64,000 bases of DNA, taken from contig JAEWIS010000031.1 in NCBI GenBank assembly GCA_023386955.1, positions 372,001 to 436,000 of the forward strand. Direction: 5' to 3'. This document shows positions 46,130 to 55,803 of this stretch, piece after piece. The stretch is from Bacillota bacterium (GTDB lineage Bacteria; Bacillota; Bacilli; Paenibacillales; NBRC-103111). The notes beneath the pieces were generated by a model that was given only the letters and a program-made list of their open reading frames with translations, searched no databases and had not been told where the DNA came from. The translations under genes were made by a program, and so were the position numbers. Positions within the stretch are counted from its first letter, which is position 1. The number at the start of each line of letters is the position of its first letter.

Positions 46130-47842
46130 CTATTCTGCCGGTTCCTTCATAAGCTCTTCAGCCAAAATAAGAAAAACACTGGCAGTCCATGTGTAGGCGG
46201 GATCACCCAGCCCTTCCCCGGTAAACGGATGGAAGTTTTCCGCCATGCCGCCTTTTTGGCATAATGCGCAAAACCTGGCGGCAATCTCTCCGGACAGCTC
46301 ATGTTCACTTGCATTCCGCAATCCGTCCACCATCATGAACGTAGGCGGTGCCCAGACGGGCCCTCTCCAATAGCCCCTTTCCCGGAAGAGGCCGCTGTCC
46401 GGCCGTTCTGTGGCCAAGCCCCACTCTGTAAGAAAGGATCTTAGTTGCGCTGCTCCCTTTTGTACAATATCAGCGGGCAGCCGCGACCCGAGGAGCAGGG
46501 GCATGAGCAGAATCAGACTGGCACTGTCAATAACTGCCCCCGTATCACTCCTTTTGGCGACAAATCCGTTTCCATCCCAAAAGGAAGAGACCAGCCGTCC
46601 AATCAGCTCCCGGGACCGCCGCCTCCACTCCCCGGCTTCCGTCTCCAGATCAAGTGCTTCCGCTATGACGGAGAGCGCTTCCATTTGTAAGGCCAGATAA
46701 GACAGCAAGTCAGGACTTTCCACCGCCCCCGCTTCCTTAAAAATAGTAGCGTTATCCCAGCCGCTGTCATTCCCATGATTATACTGGGGGATTCCGTTGC
46801 GGTTGTCATCCCGGTAACGGAACCACCACTCGGTCCATTTGATTAATCGGGGATAAAAACCCCTCAAGGCCTTGTGGCCGATGCTCATCCGTTCCATTAA
46901 TTTTAACAGGGCCCATCCGTGAATGGGAGGTTTGGTAAAATTATATACCGCCTCGCGGTCATTGGCATAATCCGGCAATGCCCCGTCCTCATTCTGGTAA
47001 TCGAACGGCGCAATGAACTGCTCCCACGCGAGCTCCGGCTGCCTGCAGCTTAAGGCAATGGCATTAAAGCAATGATCCCAGCTCCAGATTCCATTAAAGC
47101 TCGGAGAGATGAGCATCAGCGGACGGGTAAACAACCGGTATGGCTCCACCAGGGGGATATATTGGGTATACGCTGCCAAGATCCTTGTTTCGCTAAGTAA
47201 CCCCTGCACACCCGGGGTTGCATCCAGCCATTCCCGGAATAGTTTCCCGCAGGACCGGGCACATTCCTCGAATGCGTCAGGCTGGCTCCGGGCCTCTCCC
47301 TTCCAGCTTGATTCGAATCCTTCCACAGATAGTTCCCCTATCCCCGAATTTACATCCGGGACACAATCCACCTCAATGAACGCACAGGTTATTTGCTCCC
47401 ACGGCGCATGCGCCTGCAGGCTGCCGGATAGAAGGGACAGCATGTACTGCTCCTTGGCCCGATAGGCGTTCACTTGAAGATGGCGCTCATCGCGGAAAAA
47501 CAGAGAGTCCACATTATATTCCCCGTCATCGGGCCTCCGGCGCCGGAGGCGGACACCCACATTCCTGCTGCGCAGCCGGATCCCGTCGGCGGAATCCATA
47601 GTGATCTGAACCTCACCGCCCGCTGCCGTAAGTGTGATCTTCTCCGGCGAAGCCTCTTCCGTAAATTCGGCCGGCGTCCCGTCCACGATCACCAGTATCT
47701 CGAATATTTCCCTGGGATGGGCCGATGCCCGCAGCGTGCGGATGAACAAACCCGTTGTACCGTCGGCTTTGCGCCTGCGGGCAATGAGATAATGGGAGCC
47801 GCGGCGGCTAAAGGGGGTTTTCTCCAGGTTTAACCGTATCAT
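46130..47842 (-). CDS. MGH1-like/GH63-type (alpha/alpha)6 glycoside hydrolase
   Basis: A 570-residue cytoplasmic enzyme. The C-terminal (alpha/alpha)6 domain (about 200-565) has the marks of the mannosylglycerate hydrolase/GH63 superfamily: NGIWSWDHCFNAIAL, YNHGNDSGWDNATIF with likely catalytic acids, and the late block GYWRGPVWAPPTFMM. The N-terminal ~190 residues are beta-rich, as in relatives. ATG at 47842, with GGGG upstream, lies eight bases after the GH105 stop, indicating coupling. The substrate cannot be told; by context it would be an oligosaccharide imported by the adjacent transporter. Confidence 0.75.
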   Translation of the reverse strand: MIRLNLEKTPFSRRGSHYLIARRRKADGTTGLFIRTLRASAHPREIFEILVIVDGTPAEFTEEASPEKITLTAAGGEVQITMDSADGIRLRSRNVGVRLRRRRPDDGEYNVDSLFFRDERHLQVNAYRAKEQYMLSLLSGSLQAHAPWEQITCAFIEVDCVPDVNSGIGELSVEGFESSWKGEARSQPDAFEECARSCGKLFREWLDATPGVQGLLSETRILAAYTQYIPLVEPYRLFTRPLMLISPSFNGIWSWDHCFNAIALSCRQPELAWEQFIAPFDYQNEDGALPDYANDREAVYNFTKPPIHGWALLKLMERMSIGHKALRGFYPRLIKWTEWWFRYRDDNRNGIPQYNHGNDSGWDNATIFKEAGAVESPDLLSYLALQMEALSVIAEALDLETEAGEWRRRSRELIGRLVSSFWDGNGFVAKRSDTGAVIDSASLILLMPLLLGSRLPADIVQKGAAQLRSFLTEWGLATERPDSGLFRERGYWRGPVWAPPTFMMVDGLRNASEHELSGEIAARFCALCQKGGMAENFHPFTGEGLGDPAYTWTASVFLILAEELMKEPAE

Positions 47843-47849
47843 GCCGTTG

Positions 47850-48893
47850 TTACCCCCTGCCGGTTTTCGGATGCGCCGCATCTTCGGCCAGCATGGCCGA
47901 CAGCAGCATCAAGAGCAAACCCTGCCCGTACCCCTCCGCCCGGTGCTGGGCAATGACGTGGTATTCACCGGGATGCTTCTGCACTCCCGTGCCGGCGGAT
48001 ACGCCGCGGAGCACACCCTCCCAGTCCACGTGAGACAATACGGCGCGTGAAGCGCGGTCAGCCATCTGCGCATACGCCTCATCCACACTGCCAGACTGCA
48101 GTGCACGTTTGACCGCATACGCAATGCCCGCAGCGGCGGAGGTTTCGACATAGGTTTCCGGCACATCGATCACCGTAGTCCATAAGCCGGAAATATCCTG
48201 GTAGCGCAGCAAACCAGCCAGCTGTTGGAACAGGGCGGCTTTGATCCGCTCCCGTGCCGGCTCCGTCTCCGGAAGCAGAACCAGCAGCTCCGCCGACACA
48301 ATGGCGGCCCAAGCGTTGCCCCGCGCCCATAAACAGCCGATGGGGCTATTCTTCTTTTCATCCCAGCCATGATAATACAAACCGTTCTCCTGCTGCAGCT
48401 GGCGCACATGCAGGAAATATTGGTTAAGCCCTTCCTCTACTGCCTCCCGGTCCTCCAGCAAAAGCCCCGCCTTGACCAAAAACAGTCCAGCCATAAACAG
48501 CGTATCCACCCACATCTGTCCGCCGAAGCTGGTTTCCACCAGCGTGTGCTCGAATGCGCCGTTCTCCAGCCGTTCCGCCCGGCGGAGCAGAAATTCCACC
48601 CTCGACTTAATAATGCCCGCATAACGGGACTCCCCGGAAGCCGCATACAGCTCAATCAGCGAAAAACAGGGCGCCGTGGCATTAACGGTTTCAAACACCT
48701 GCCCCCGGTCTAATTGACCGTCAATCCAGCTCTTCAAATAGTGAAGAAGCGATTCGTCCGCCGTGGCCTTCCATAAGGAAACCAACCCGTACAGCGCCAC
48801 TCCCTCGCTCCAGTTCCATTCCGCCATCGGCATCCGTTTTGTTGCCTGCGAGACTTGCTCAACGATTGCGGACAAGCTGCGTGACATCCCCAT
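47850..48893 (-). CDS. GH105 unsaturated rhamnogalacturonyl/glucuronyl hydrolase
   Basis: A 347-residue (alpha/alpha)6-barrel enzyme related to YteR/YesR (GH105, near GH88). Such enzymes remove the 4,5-unsaturated uronic acid that polysaccharide lyases leave at the non-reducing end. Visible blocks: ALYGLVSLWKAT, GGQMWVDTLFMAGLFL with the catalytic Asp, CLWARGNAW and EGYGQGLLLMLLSA. No signal peptide, so it acts on imported fragments. Its presence implies that the locus targets a uronate-containing polysaccharide cut by a lyase. Confidence 0.88.
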   Translation of the reverse strand: MGMSRSLSAIVEQVSQATKRMPMAEWNWSEGVALYGLVSLWKATADESLLHYLKSWIDGQLDRGQVFETVNATAPCFSLIELYAASGESRYAGIIKSRVEFLLRRAERLENGAFEHTLVETSFGGQMWVDTLFMAGLFLVKAGLLLEDREAVEEGLNQYFLHVRQLQQENGLYYHGWDEKKNSPIGCLWARGNAWAAIVSAELLVLLPETEPARERIKAALFQQLAGLLRYQDISGLWTTVIDVPETYVETSAAAGIAYAVKRALQSGSVDEAYAQMADRASRAVLSHVDWEGVLRGVSAGTGVQKHPGEYHVIAQHRAEGYGQGLLLMLLSAMLAEDAAHPKTGRG

Positions 48894-48978
48894 TCCCCCT
48901 TAAATTTCTTATACGGCTCCACCGTAAGCAAAAGCCGGTTTCGTTTCAATAGTCATTTTTTTGGAGCCTTGCACGGCA

Positions 48979-49010
48979 ATGCCCCCAGACCGGAAAGTCT
49001 GGGGGCACAG
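48979..49010. other. Strong hairpin between beta-helix protein and GH105 genes
   Basis: TGCCCCCAGAC pairs with GTCTGGGGGCA around a CGGAAA-type loop. There is no T-run on either strand, so it may stabilise the 3' end of the upstream mRNA or partly separate expression of the two genes. Confidence 0.6.
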
Positions 49011-49026
49011 TGTATCGCAGCAGGCG

Positions 49027-51520
49027 TTAAGGAAGGGTTTCAGCGGCTGCAAACAGCCGTTCCCGGGATCTGTTCCCTGCTGCGTCTACAGCCTCCACTT
49101 CAAAGGTATAGTCTGTTCCCGGCAACAATCCGTCCGCCGCGGCAACGGTACCCTGCGAAACGGTTTCATAGAGGACACCGTTTACGTAAATGCGGTACGA
49201 AACCGCCGCTCCGGAAGTATCCGCAGCCTCCGGCCAGCTGAGCTGCGCTTCTGTGGACGTCACCGCCGTGACAGACAAGCCGCTGCTGCCTGCGGGATAA
49301 TAGGGCGCTCTCACATCTGCGTATGCGCTGCCGGTTGTAACCGTGTTGTCCGAACCTGCGTCCGCTATCGGCGTTGCCACATTGTTGAAGCGGTTTCCGC
49401 TGAGCACCTGGCCGTATATGGCCTGTGTCAGGGAAATGCCGGTTTTGAGCTCCTCCAGCTGGTTATTCTCGATTAACGTATTCCGGACCACCGGTACATC
49501 GAAGGTCGTACCCTTCACAGTCCGCAGGAACAGGCCGGAGGCGTCCGCATTCTGTTGGGCCACCACACGGTTGTTGCGGAATTCCCCGCCGTATGCCAGC
49601 ACCGCATAACCCGTATTGTCCGCCTGCAGGCCCAAGCCGAATACTGCACCGGGCAAAGCGTCGATAATCGTATTGTTGTCAAACCGGACAAAGTAGGCAT
49701 TGTTCAAGCGGGGCTGCTGCAGAGAATGGAAGCCGAACATAACCGCTCCTCCCGTATGGGTCAGCATATTATTGGCCACAGCATTGTCGAAGGTATTGCC
49801 GTACATGGAGATGGGTCCTCCGCTGTCCAAGCCGGTATTGCCGTAAACAGTCCCGTTATTGTTGGGAACAATGAGGGTGAAGCGGCTGGTGCGGTCCGGC
49901 GCGATATCCCACAGCGCCTTCACAGTGATGGTATTCCCGCTGACCTGCTCCACCTCGCGGAGCTGGCCGGTTCCCCGTCCTCCCACAATAACCACAGCCA
50001 GCCGGCCGTAGCGGAGAGGAAAGGAGTAAACGTGACCGGTTACTGTGGCTCCCGTGCTGAGAGGAGCCATTGCGGCCACCTTCAGCTCCTTGCCTGAAGC
50101 GCCCAGCACCTCCCCATAGTTAAAAACGCCGCTGGGCGATTCGTTCAATACCATTTCGCCGTCATTATTTGCGTGGTCCAGGGTGCCGATGCCCTGAAAC
50201 ACATTGTTGGCCACATAATAATTGGATTTCACATTAATCCCGTGTATGACCAAATTTTGCTCCGGATGCCCGGTGAACCGGTTCTGCTCGACAATCGCGT
50301 AACGCGCCAGCATATTGGTGGCACCGCTGGAATATTCGATGGTGTTGTGAAGCACCTGGCTGTATTCATTGATATAACCGGTGGCAATGGTTGCGGCTTG
50401 GCCCTTGAAGGAATTGCGGATCAACAGCGTACGTTCCTTGGCAATAAACCCAACCCCATTCCCTCTGCCCGTCAGCCCCCCCAAGGGGGTATCAATGGCA
50501 ACCTCAGCCACAAACAGCTCACTTGCCGTACGAAGTGTTTGGTCTGCAACCGCTGGCCCCCACGGATGACCCAGCCAGATGAAAAAATCGGGATATGCCG
50601 ACGGATCGGCCACATCCAGCTTCATCCGCGCCACCCCCGCCTGTCCTACGGTTTGACCGTCCCCGGACGAAACGATCAGTGTGCCGCTGGCCGTCCCGGA
50701 ATAAGCAAGCACTGTGTGCTCCCGGCTCTCCCCCAACAGCACAACGCCCGCCGGCAATAAAATCGTCGAAACCCGGTAGGTGCCATCCGGAAACCACACC
50801 ACCCCGCCGCCATCGTGATGTGCCTGATCCACAGCATGTTGCACAGAAGCGGTATCGTCTGTCAGACCGTCGGCAGCGGCTCCGTAGTCTCCCACATCAT
50901 ATACCCGGCTCCAGCTGAAGTGCTTCGCCCAGGCTACGCCTAAACCCAGCGGATCGTCTCCCGCCTCTGTCACGGTTAGCTGCTGGCCATTGTCCAACCG
51001 TACCCAATTGCCCCCTGCATGGTTGCGCACCTCCACCCAGTAGGTTTGCGGCGGAGCCTGGTCCAGACTAAAGGCAACTGCGAAGGGATTTAGCTCGACA
51101 ATGGGCATTTCGTACACATTTCCATCCGCACTCTTCAGCCTTACCGCGGTGTCCTGTGCCTCGGCTCCGAATTCCCGCAGGTCAAAATTGCGGCCGACCA
51201 GCTTGATCTGCTGCCCCGGAAAAGCCTCCCGCTCCGAAATAAACTGCGGACGCGGCTCATTAAGCGGCGCTGCCGCACTCCAGCCATATTCGTTGCGGAC
51301 CCATACCGCATACGCTCCCGGCGGGACATCCTGGGGAAGACGGGCCACAGCAAAGCCCCCCTGGTCATCCGTTTGTACAAGCTCAAGCAGACGTGCACCG
51401 GCAGACGGTGTACCGGCGCCAAGCTGTGCGTAATCGTCAAGCGCGATTTGGACAGCGGAGGAGGTCATCCCGTAGCCGGTGGCTGTGAACAGTCCGCCGG
51501 GAGCCACGCCGTCGGTAACC
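49027..51520 (-). CDS. Right-handed beta-helix (pectate lyase-like) part of a split secreted protein
   Basis: About 825 residues without a signal peptide or a convincing start; the first codons are only an internal GTG. An N-terminal IPT/Ig-like segment is followed by the pectate lyase/rhamnogalacturonase opening VYDVGDYGAAADGLTDDTAS and WFPDGTYRVSTILLPAGVVL. A long run of parallel-beta-helix repeats with Asn ladders follows (NTIEYSSGATN, YGNTFDNAVANN), then a fibronectin type III domain at the C-terminus. It is the 3' portion of one gene whose 5' portion is 51465-53894; restoring one base near 51515 joins them. The catalytic residues cannot be assigned. Confidence 0.8.
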
Positions 51521-53894
51521 GAAGCACAACAGGAGGCTGCTCCCAGGCCTCGGCCTTTACCAAAAGCGGAACAGCGGCAGTGCTGCCGTTCAACAACAGG
51601 GCATCGTTCACGGCAAACACCGCCTTCACCGTATACGAGCCTGCATATAAGGGTGTATAGTCTACAGCAGCCACCCCCTCCCCGTCCGTCACAGCGGAGC
51701 CAGCGCTGCTGCTGATATGGGTGCCGACATAATCGCCTTCCAGCTCAAACACTACCATCTGTCCGGCCAGAGGGGCCCCTCCGCTATCCTTCAGCACCGC
51801 ACGGAGCTGCACCGGTTCGTTGGGGCGGTCAAGCATTAACGCTCCGCCCCCGAAGGTCAGGCTTGTGGACGGGTATGCGGGTATCGCAACCGCTGCCCGG
51901 GACGCGATGTCCGAATAGCGGTAGTGGCGGACATTGCGGATGGCATACAGGTAGACGGCTCCCGGCTCCAGACCGGAATCGGTGTAGGCGTTATCCCCTG
52001 CGCCTGCTTCAGCGACTGTGGCAAAGTCCGCCTCCCCCTGCTTTTTGCGGAGAATAACCACTGGATCGCTGCCGGCATTGCTCCAGGTTAAGGATACCTG
52101 ACGGGTGCCGGCCGGAACAGCCTGCAGCCCCGATACGCCCGGCGTCAGCGGGGCATCGAAGAAAATCCCCTCTACAAAGGCCTGCGTACCTTCAAGCTTG
52201 GTAAACCGCAGCTTGAAGCTGCCCCTCACCACATAGGACACATATTTCCCGCCGTTGATGGTATCCACCACACGCGCATCCAGTACACGGCCGCTGCCGT
52301 CCAGCAGTTCAAACTGCTGGACATTCAACTCCCGGGCCCCAAAGTCAGTGGTGTAGAAGCTGATCTGATGGGGGTTGTTATCCGTCAACGTAAAGGAATG
52401 GGTCAGCGTTCCGTAGGTATACGCCGTCAGCTTCTTGCGGATGCCGCCGTCCGGCATACGGAGGGCGCGAACATCGGTGGATGGGTTCTGCAGGATGTTA
52501 TACCCGCTGCCTCCCAGTGAATAAGTGCTCACATATGAGGGCAGGCTGGCCACGTGAGCCGGTGTTGTCTCATCCTTGCCGGAGGCAGACCCTGCCGCAA
52601 AGAACGGCAGAATATAACCGTCGCTGCCATAAACGCCGATCCAGTCTCCTTTGGTTGCCGTGTCCTGGCCCAAATAGGTGGTGGGAGCCGGGGCGGTAGC
52701 CACAGTGACGGAGGGTCCCGTCCCGCTCCAGTTGCCGGCGGCATCCCCTGCCAACACGCGGAAGGTATACTCTGTTTCCGGGGCAAGCCCCATGGCCCCA
52801 TAGGTATAGACGCTGCCCCCCACCGTGGCCAACGGTGCCCCGTCCCGGTAAATGCGGTATTGGGTGACAGCCGTGTTGTCGGCAGCCGCGTCCCAATCCA
52901 GCCGCAGCCCCTCCGGCGTCACCTGGGAGGGGGTCAGTGCACTCCCGGACGGCCAAACCGGAGCCTCCGTATCCGCTTCTGCCGTTGTGGTCAAGGGTAC
53001 CGTCAACCTTCGGCCCCAATGGCCGCTGCCATTGCCCGGCTCAACAGCGAGGGTGTAGGCTGCGCCCGGAGACAAGCCGGTCACCTGATAGGCATAAACC
53101 GATCCGCTGACGGTATCCAGCAGGAGATTGTCCTTGTAGATGCGGTAAGCAGCCACACCTTCGTTGTCCATCGCCGCAGGCCAGCTAAGTTCCCCTCCGG
53201 CGGTGCTTATATTGGCGACTGCAGCTACGCCTCCTTCAGGCCATACGGGTCCAGGCGCATCGAAGAAAAACCCTTGGGCAAACGCCTGCTGGCCTGTTAA
53301 CAGGGTAACGTTCAGCTTGAAGCTGCCCTGTACCCGGTAGGTCACATATTTGCCTCCGTTAATGCCTGCAACTGTCCGGGAATCCAGCAGTGCCCCGGAG
53401 GAATCGCGGATTTCGAATCCCATGCTGACAGTCTCCGCCGAGCCGAAATCGGTGCTGTAAACGGAGAATTGATGGCTCTTTTGATCGGAGAGGGTAAAGG
53501 AAAAGGACATGGTGCTGTACGTATACACGGTAAACCGTTTGCGGACACTGCCGTCGGGAGACTGCAGCCCCCGGGGATCCGACTGATTGCCGGACACCCA
53601 ATAATTGGACCCGGTTTTATTGTAAGCGCTAACATAAGAAGGCAGCTGAACCAGATCCGCAGCAGGCGGCGTTTCCCTGTTGTTCGTGGCGGTTGTGGTG
53701 TAATAGGGCAGCACATACCCTTCCTTGCCATACGCGCCCACCCAACTGCCCTGTGTGGAGGTGTCCGTTCCCGCAAACCATGCGGCAGATGCCCGGACGG
53801 CCTGCGGCCCCAGGCTCACCCCCCCGAACATAAGGGAAACAACCAATCCATAAACCAACCAGCTCCATTTCTTTGTTCTTCGGATCCATCCCAT
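51465..53894 (-). CDS. Secreted FN3-repeat part of the same split protein
   Basis: An 809-residue open frame starting with a signal peptide (basic start, then LVYGLVVSLMFGGVSLGPQAVRA split by the membrane core, cleavage after RASA). Two copies of a ~160-residue module follow (WVGAYGKEGYVLPYYTT and WIGVYGSDGYILPFFAA), each with FFFDAP or IFFDAP at the end, and several fibronectin type III domains (AAYRIYKDNLLLDTV, TQYRIYRDGAPLATV). The last part is an invasin/Ig-like domain ending in AEAWEQPPVVLR, after which the frame leaves the homology. The intact protein would have about 1620 residues and would act outside the cell. Confidence 0.8.
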   Translation of the reverse strand: MGWIRRTKKWSWLVYGLVVSLMFGGVSLGPQAVRASAAWFAGTDTSTQGSWVGAYGKEGYVLPYYTTTATNNRETPPAADLVQLPSYVSAYNKTGSNYWVSGNQSDPRGLQSPDGSVRKRFTVYTYSTMSFSFTLSDQKSHQFSVYSTDFGSAETVSMGFEIRDSSGALLDSRTVAGINGGKYVTYRVQGSFKLNVTLLTGQQAFAQGFFFDAPGPVWPEGGVAAVANISTAGGELSWPAAMDNEGVAAYRIYKDNLLLDTVSGSVYAYQVTGLSPGAAYTLAVEPGNGSGHWGRRLTVPLTTTAEADTEAPVWPSGSALTPSQVTPEGLRLDWDAAADNTAVTQYRIYRDGAPLATVGGSVYTYGAMGLAPETEYTFRVLAGDAAGNWSGTGPSVTVATAPAPTTYLGQDTATKGDWIGVYGSDGYILPFFAAGSASGKDETTPAHVASLPSYVSTYSLGGSGYNILQNPSTDVRALRMPDGGIRKKLTAYTYGTLTHSFTLTDNNPHQISFYTTDFGARELNVQQFELLDGSGRVLDARVVDTINGGKYVSYVVRGSFKLRFTKLEGTQAFVEGIFFDAPLTPGVSGLQAVPAGTRQVSLTWSNAGSDPVVILRKKQGEADFATVAEAGAGDNAYTDSGLEPGAVYLYAIRNVRHYRYSDIASRAAVAIPAYPSTSLTFGGGALMLDRPNEPVQLRAVLKDSGGAPLAGQMVVFELEGDYVGTHISSSAGSAVTDGEGVAAVDYTPLYAGSYTVKAVFAVNDALLLNGSTAAVPLLVKAEAWEQPPVVLRLPTAWLPADCSQPPATG

Positions 53895-54030
53895 GACTTT
53901 TACTCTCCTCCTTTTTGGTCCACCCTCAAGCAGCCCTATTCTACAGCGGACCCCATCGCAAAGATATCATCAATAATTCGGCTTCAGCGAGAGGCTTTTG
54001 ATGTTATCCGGCTGCTGCTTACCGCATGCC

Positions 54031-54056
54031 AAAAAACCGCCCTCAGGCGGTTTTTT
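54031..54056. terminator. Bidirectional terminator
   Basis: AAAAAACCGCC, loop CTCA, GGCGGTTTTTT. On the minus strand it ends the RnfD-like/ApbE/FMN-binding unit. Confidence 0.9.
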
Positions 54057-54095
54057 GACGAGGTTTCCTTGGTGTTTCTCCCTGCACTCCTTCGA

Positions 54096-54896
54096 TTAGG
54101 CCGAGGGACGGCCTGCCCGGGCCGCAGGAGCATGGGGGACGCGGGCTTTCAGAAGCATCACTGCATTGGCGGCAAACAGTCCGATAAACAGATATAAGAG
54201 TCCGCCCGCAGTTCCATAAACCGCGGTGCCCACTGCGGCGGCCACAATGCCGAACACGATCTGTTCCCCCGGTTTGGCGGGAGATGTAGGTGGGTCCGTC
54301 AGCATAAAAAAGCCAAAAAACAGCAGAGCATTAATAAACGGGGGACGGTATGCATCATATGCCACTGCCGGATCGAACCAGGCCACTATGGGCAGCAGCA
54401 GCAAAAAGGTTCCCAGATATGCGAAGACCAGCGGAAGCTTGTTTACTCTGCCGGCTACGGCAAAACCGCCTATAAGCAGCAGCCCAATGGTCCAGGGGGG
54501 CAAGTCGCTGAAGGCGCCCCACCAGCTTTCCCCTGCGTGGAACAGAAGCACGGATAACAGCAGTCCCATGGCCGCCGGATTAAATATCGGCTTTTTGCGC
54601 AGGCTGAGCACATATTTGAAGAGAATGGACAGCACCGCTGTAACCTCCGTTATCCAAAACGCGGTAGAGGTGCCCAGTATCAATGCCAAAAGCAAACCTG
54701 TGATTACCGCGCCGTCAGGCACATTCCGTTTTTTGCCGGAGGCCGCACCCATTAACACATCCAATACCGAACAAACGGCAACGGCTATTGCTGCATTCTG
54801 TATCCCATTCCAGGTATGCGCTCCGGCAGAGGCAATAGCCAGCAATACCAAGAGCGTGACGGTGATGTATCCTTTAGGAGTTTTTACCCATTTCAT
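54096..54896 (-). CDS. RnfD/NqrB-like membrane protein
   Basis: A 266-residue protein with about ten hydrophobic segments, related to the NQR2/RnfD/RnfE family of flavin-bearing subunits of Rnf and Na+-NQR complexes. Supporting blocks are PIFNPAAMGLLLSVLLF and the late PPFINALLFFGFFMLTDPPTSP, a family hallmark. ATG at 54896 has GGAGG eight bases upstream and overlaps the apbE 3' end by 23 bases. No other Rnf/Nqr subunits are present, so it is a stand-alone version. It probably moves electrons between a membrane carrier and the adjacent FMN protein. Confidence 0.75.
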   Translation of the reverse strand: MKWVKTPKGYITVTLLVLLAIASAGAHTWNGIQNAAIAVAVCSVLDVLMGAASGKKRNVPDGAVITGLLLALILGTSTAFWITEVTAVLSILFKYVLSLRKKPIFNPAAMGLLLSVLLFHAGESWWGAFSDLPPWTIGLLLIGGFAVAGRVNKLPLVFAYLGTFLLLLPIVAWFDPAVAYDAYRPPFINALLFFGFFMLTDPPTSPAKPGEQIVFGIVAAAVGTAVYGTAGGLLYLFIGLFAANAVMLLKARVPHAPAARAGRPSA

Positions 54897-55794
54897 CTTC
54901 CATTCCTCCTGTCCGTACCACATTCAACTCCGGGCTAATCCAGATTCCGGCCAGCCCCTCCTGCTTCACAAGCTCCAGGCTTTCCTGTTTATCCAGCAGG
55001 AGAGCCGCTGTGGCAAAAACATCCGCCAGCATGGCATAAGGAGCCACAATGCTGGAGCTCAGCCAATGCCCGGGGGATTTTCCGATCCGGGCATTCAAGA
55101 TATGATGATTGCCCTGAGAGGCGTTATGGGGCCGCTCATAGCCCCCTGAGGTGCAAACAGCCGCATCAGTGATCCGGAGACTGGTGATGATATCCGCCTT
55201 ATCCAGCGGGTGCCGAATCCCAATTTCCCAAGGCTCCCCGTCCGGACCGGTGCCTCCTGCGTACAGATCTCCGCCCGCATTTACCAGGCAGCCGGAAAAT
55301 CCCTTTAGCCGCTCGACCGCCAGATCAACGGCAAATCCCTTCGCCACGGCGCCCAGGTCGATGACCATGGGCTTAAGCAGCTCCAAAGTGCCCTGCTCCG
55401 CATCGAAGCGGATATCCCGGTAGGTGGCTCCTTCGCCGCAGCCGCTGTCCATTTCCGCTCCTGTCAAATAATACTTGTTGAAGCCCTGCAGTTCCATGCA
55501 GCCGCCTATAGCGGGATCGAAGACACCGTGGGTGCGTTCCGCCATCATCAATGCCAAGCCCAGAGGCGCCTGGATCAGGGGGCTCACCGGCACCGGAGCG
55601 CCAACCGCTGCCCGGCAGGCTTGCAGCAGTTCACTGCCGGGGGTAAACCGGCTTACGGCATCCTCCACCAGTCGGAAAGCATGGAAGGCCTCCTCTATGG
55701 CCGCCACCGCTTCCTTGTTCGCCCCCCGGCCCTGTCCGGGCATAACCTGAATGTCCACCACCGTGTCCATATAAAAGCGGGTTTTTCTAAGCAT
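54874..55794 (-). CDS. apbE: ApbE-type FAD:protein FMN transferase
   Basis: A 306-residue flavin transferase, which attaches FMN to a Thr in target proteins. Family blocks: MDTVVDIQVM near the start, DLGAVAKGFAVDLA for FAD and metal binding, GGDLYAGG, and the late AVCTSGGYERP. No lipobox is seen; an exported form usually has one, so location is uncertain. The downstream RnfD-like gene overlaps it, and the upstream neighbour carries an SGAT target motif. This makes the pair enzyme and substrate. Confidence 0.9.
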   Translation of the reverse strand: MLRKTRFYMDTVVDIQVMPGQGRGANKEAVAAIEEAFHAFRLVEDAVSRFTPGSELLQACRAAVGAPVPVSPLIQAPLGLALMMAERTHGVFDPAIGGCMELQGFNKYYLTGAEMDSGCGEGATYRDIRFDAEQGTLELLKPMVIDLGAVAKGFAVDLAVERLKGFSGCLVNAGGDLYAGGTGPDGEPWEIGIRHPLDKADIITSLRITDAAVCTSGGYERPHNASQGNHHILNARIGKSPGHWLSSSIVAPYAMLADVFATAALLLDKQESLELVKQEGLAGIWISPELNVVRTGGMEDEMGKNS

Positions 55795-55803
55795 GGCCGC
55801 GGC

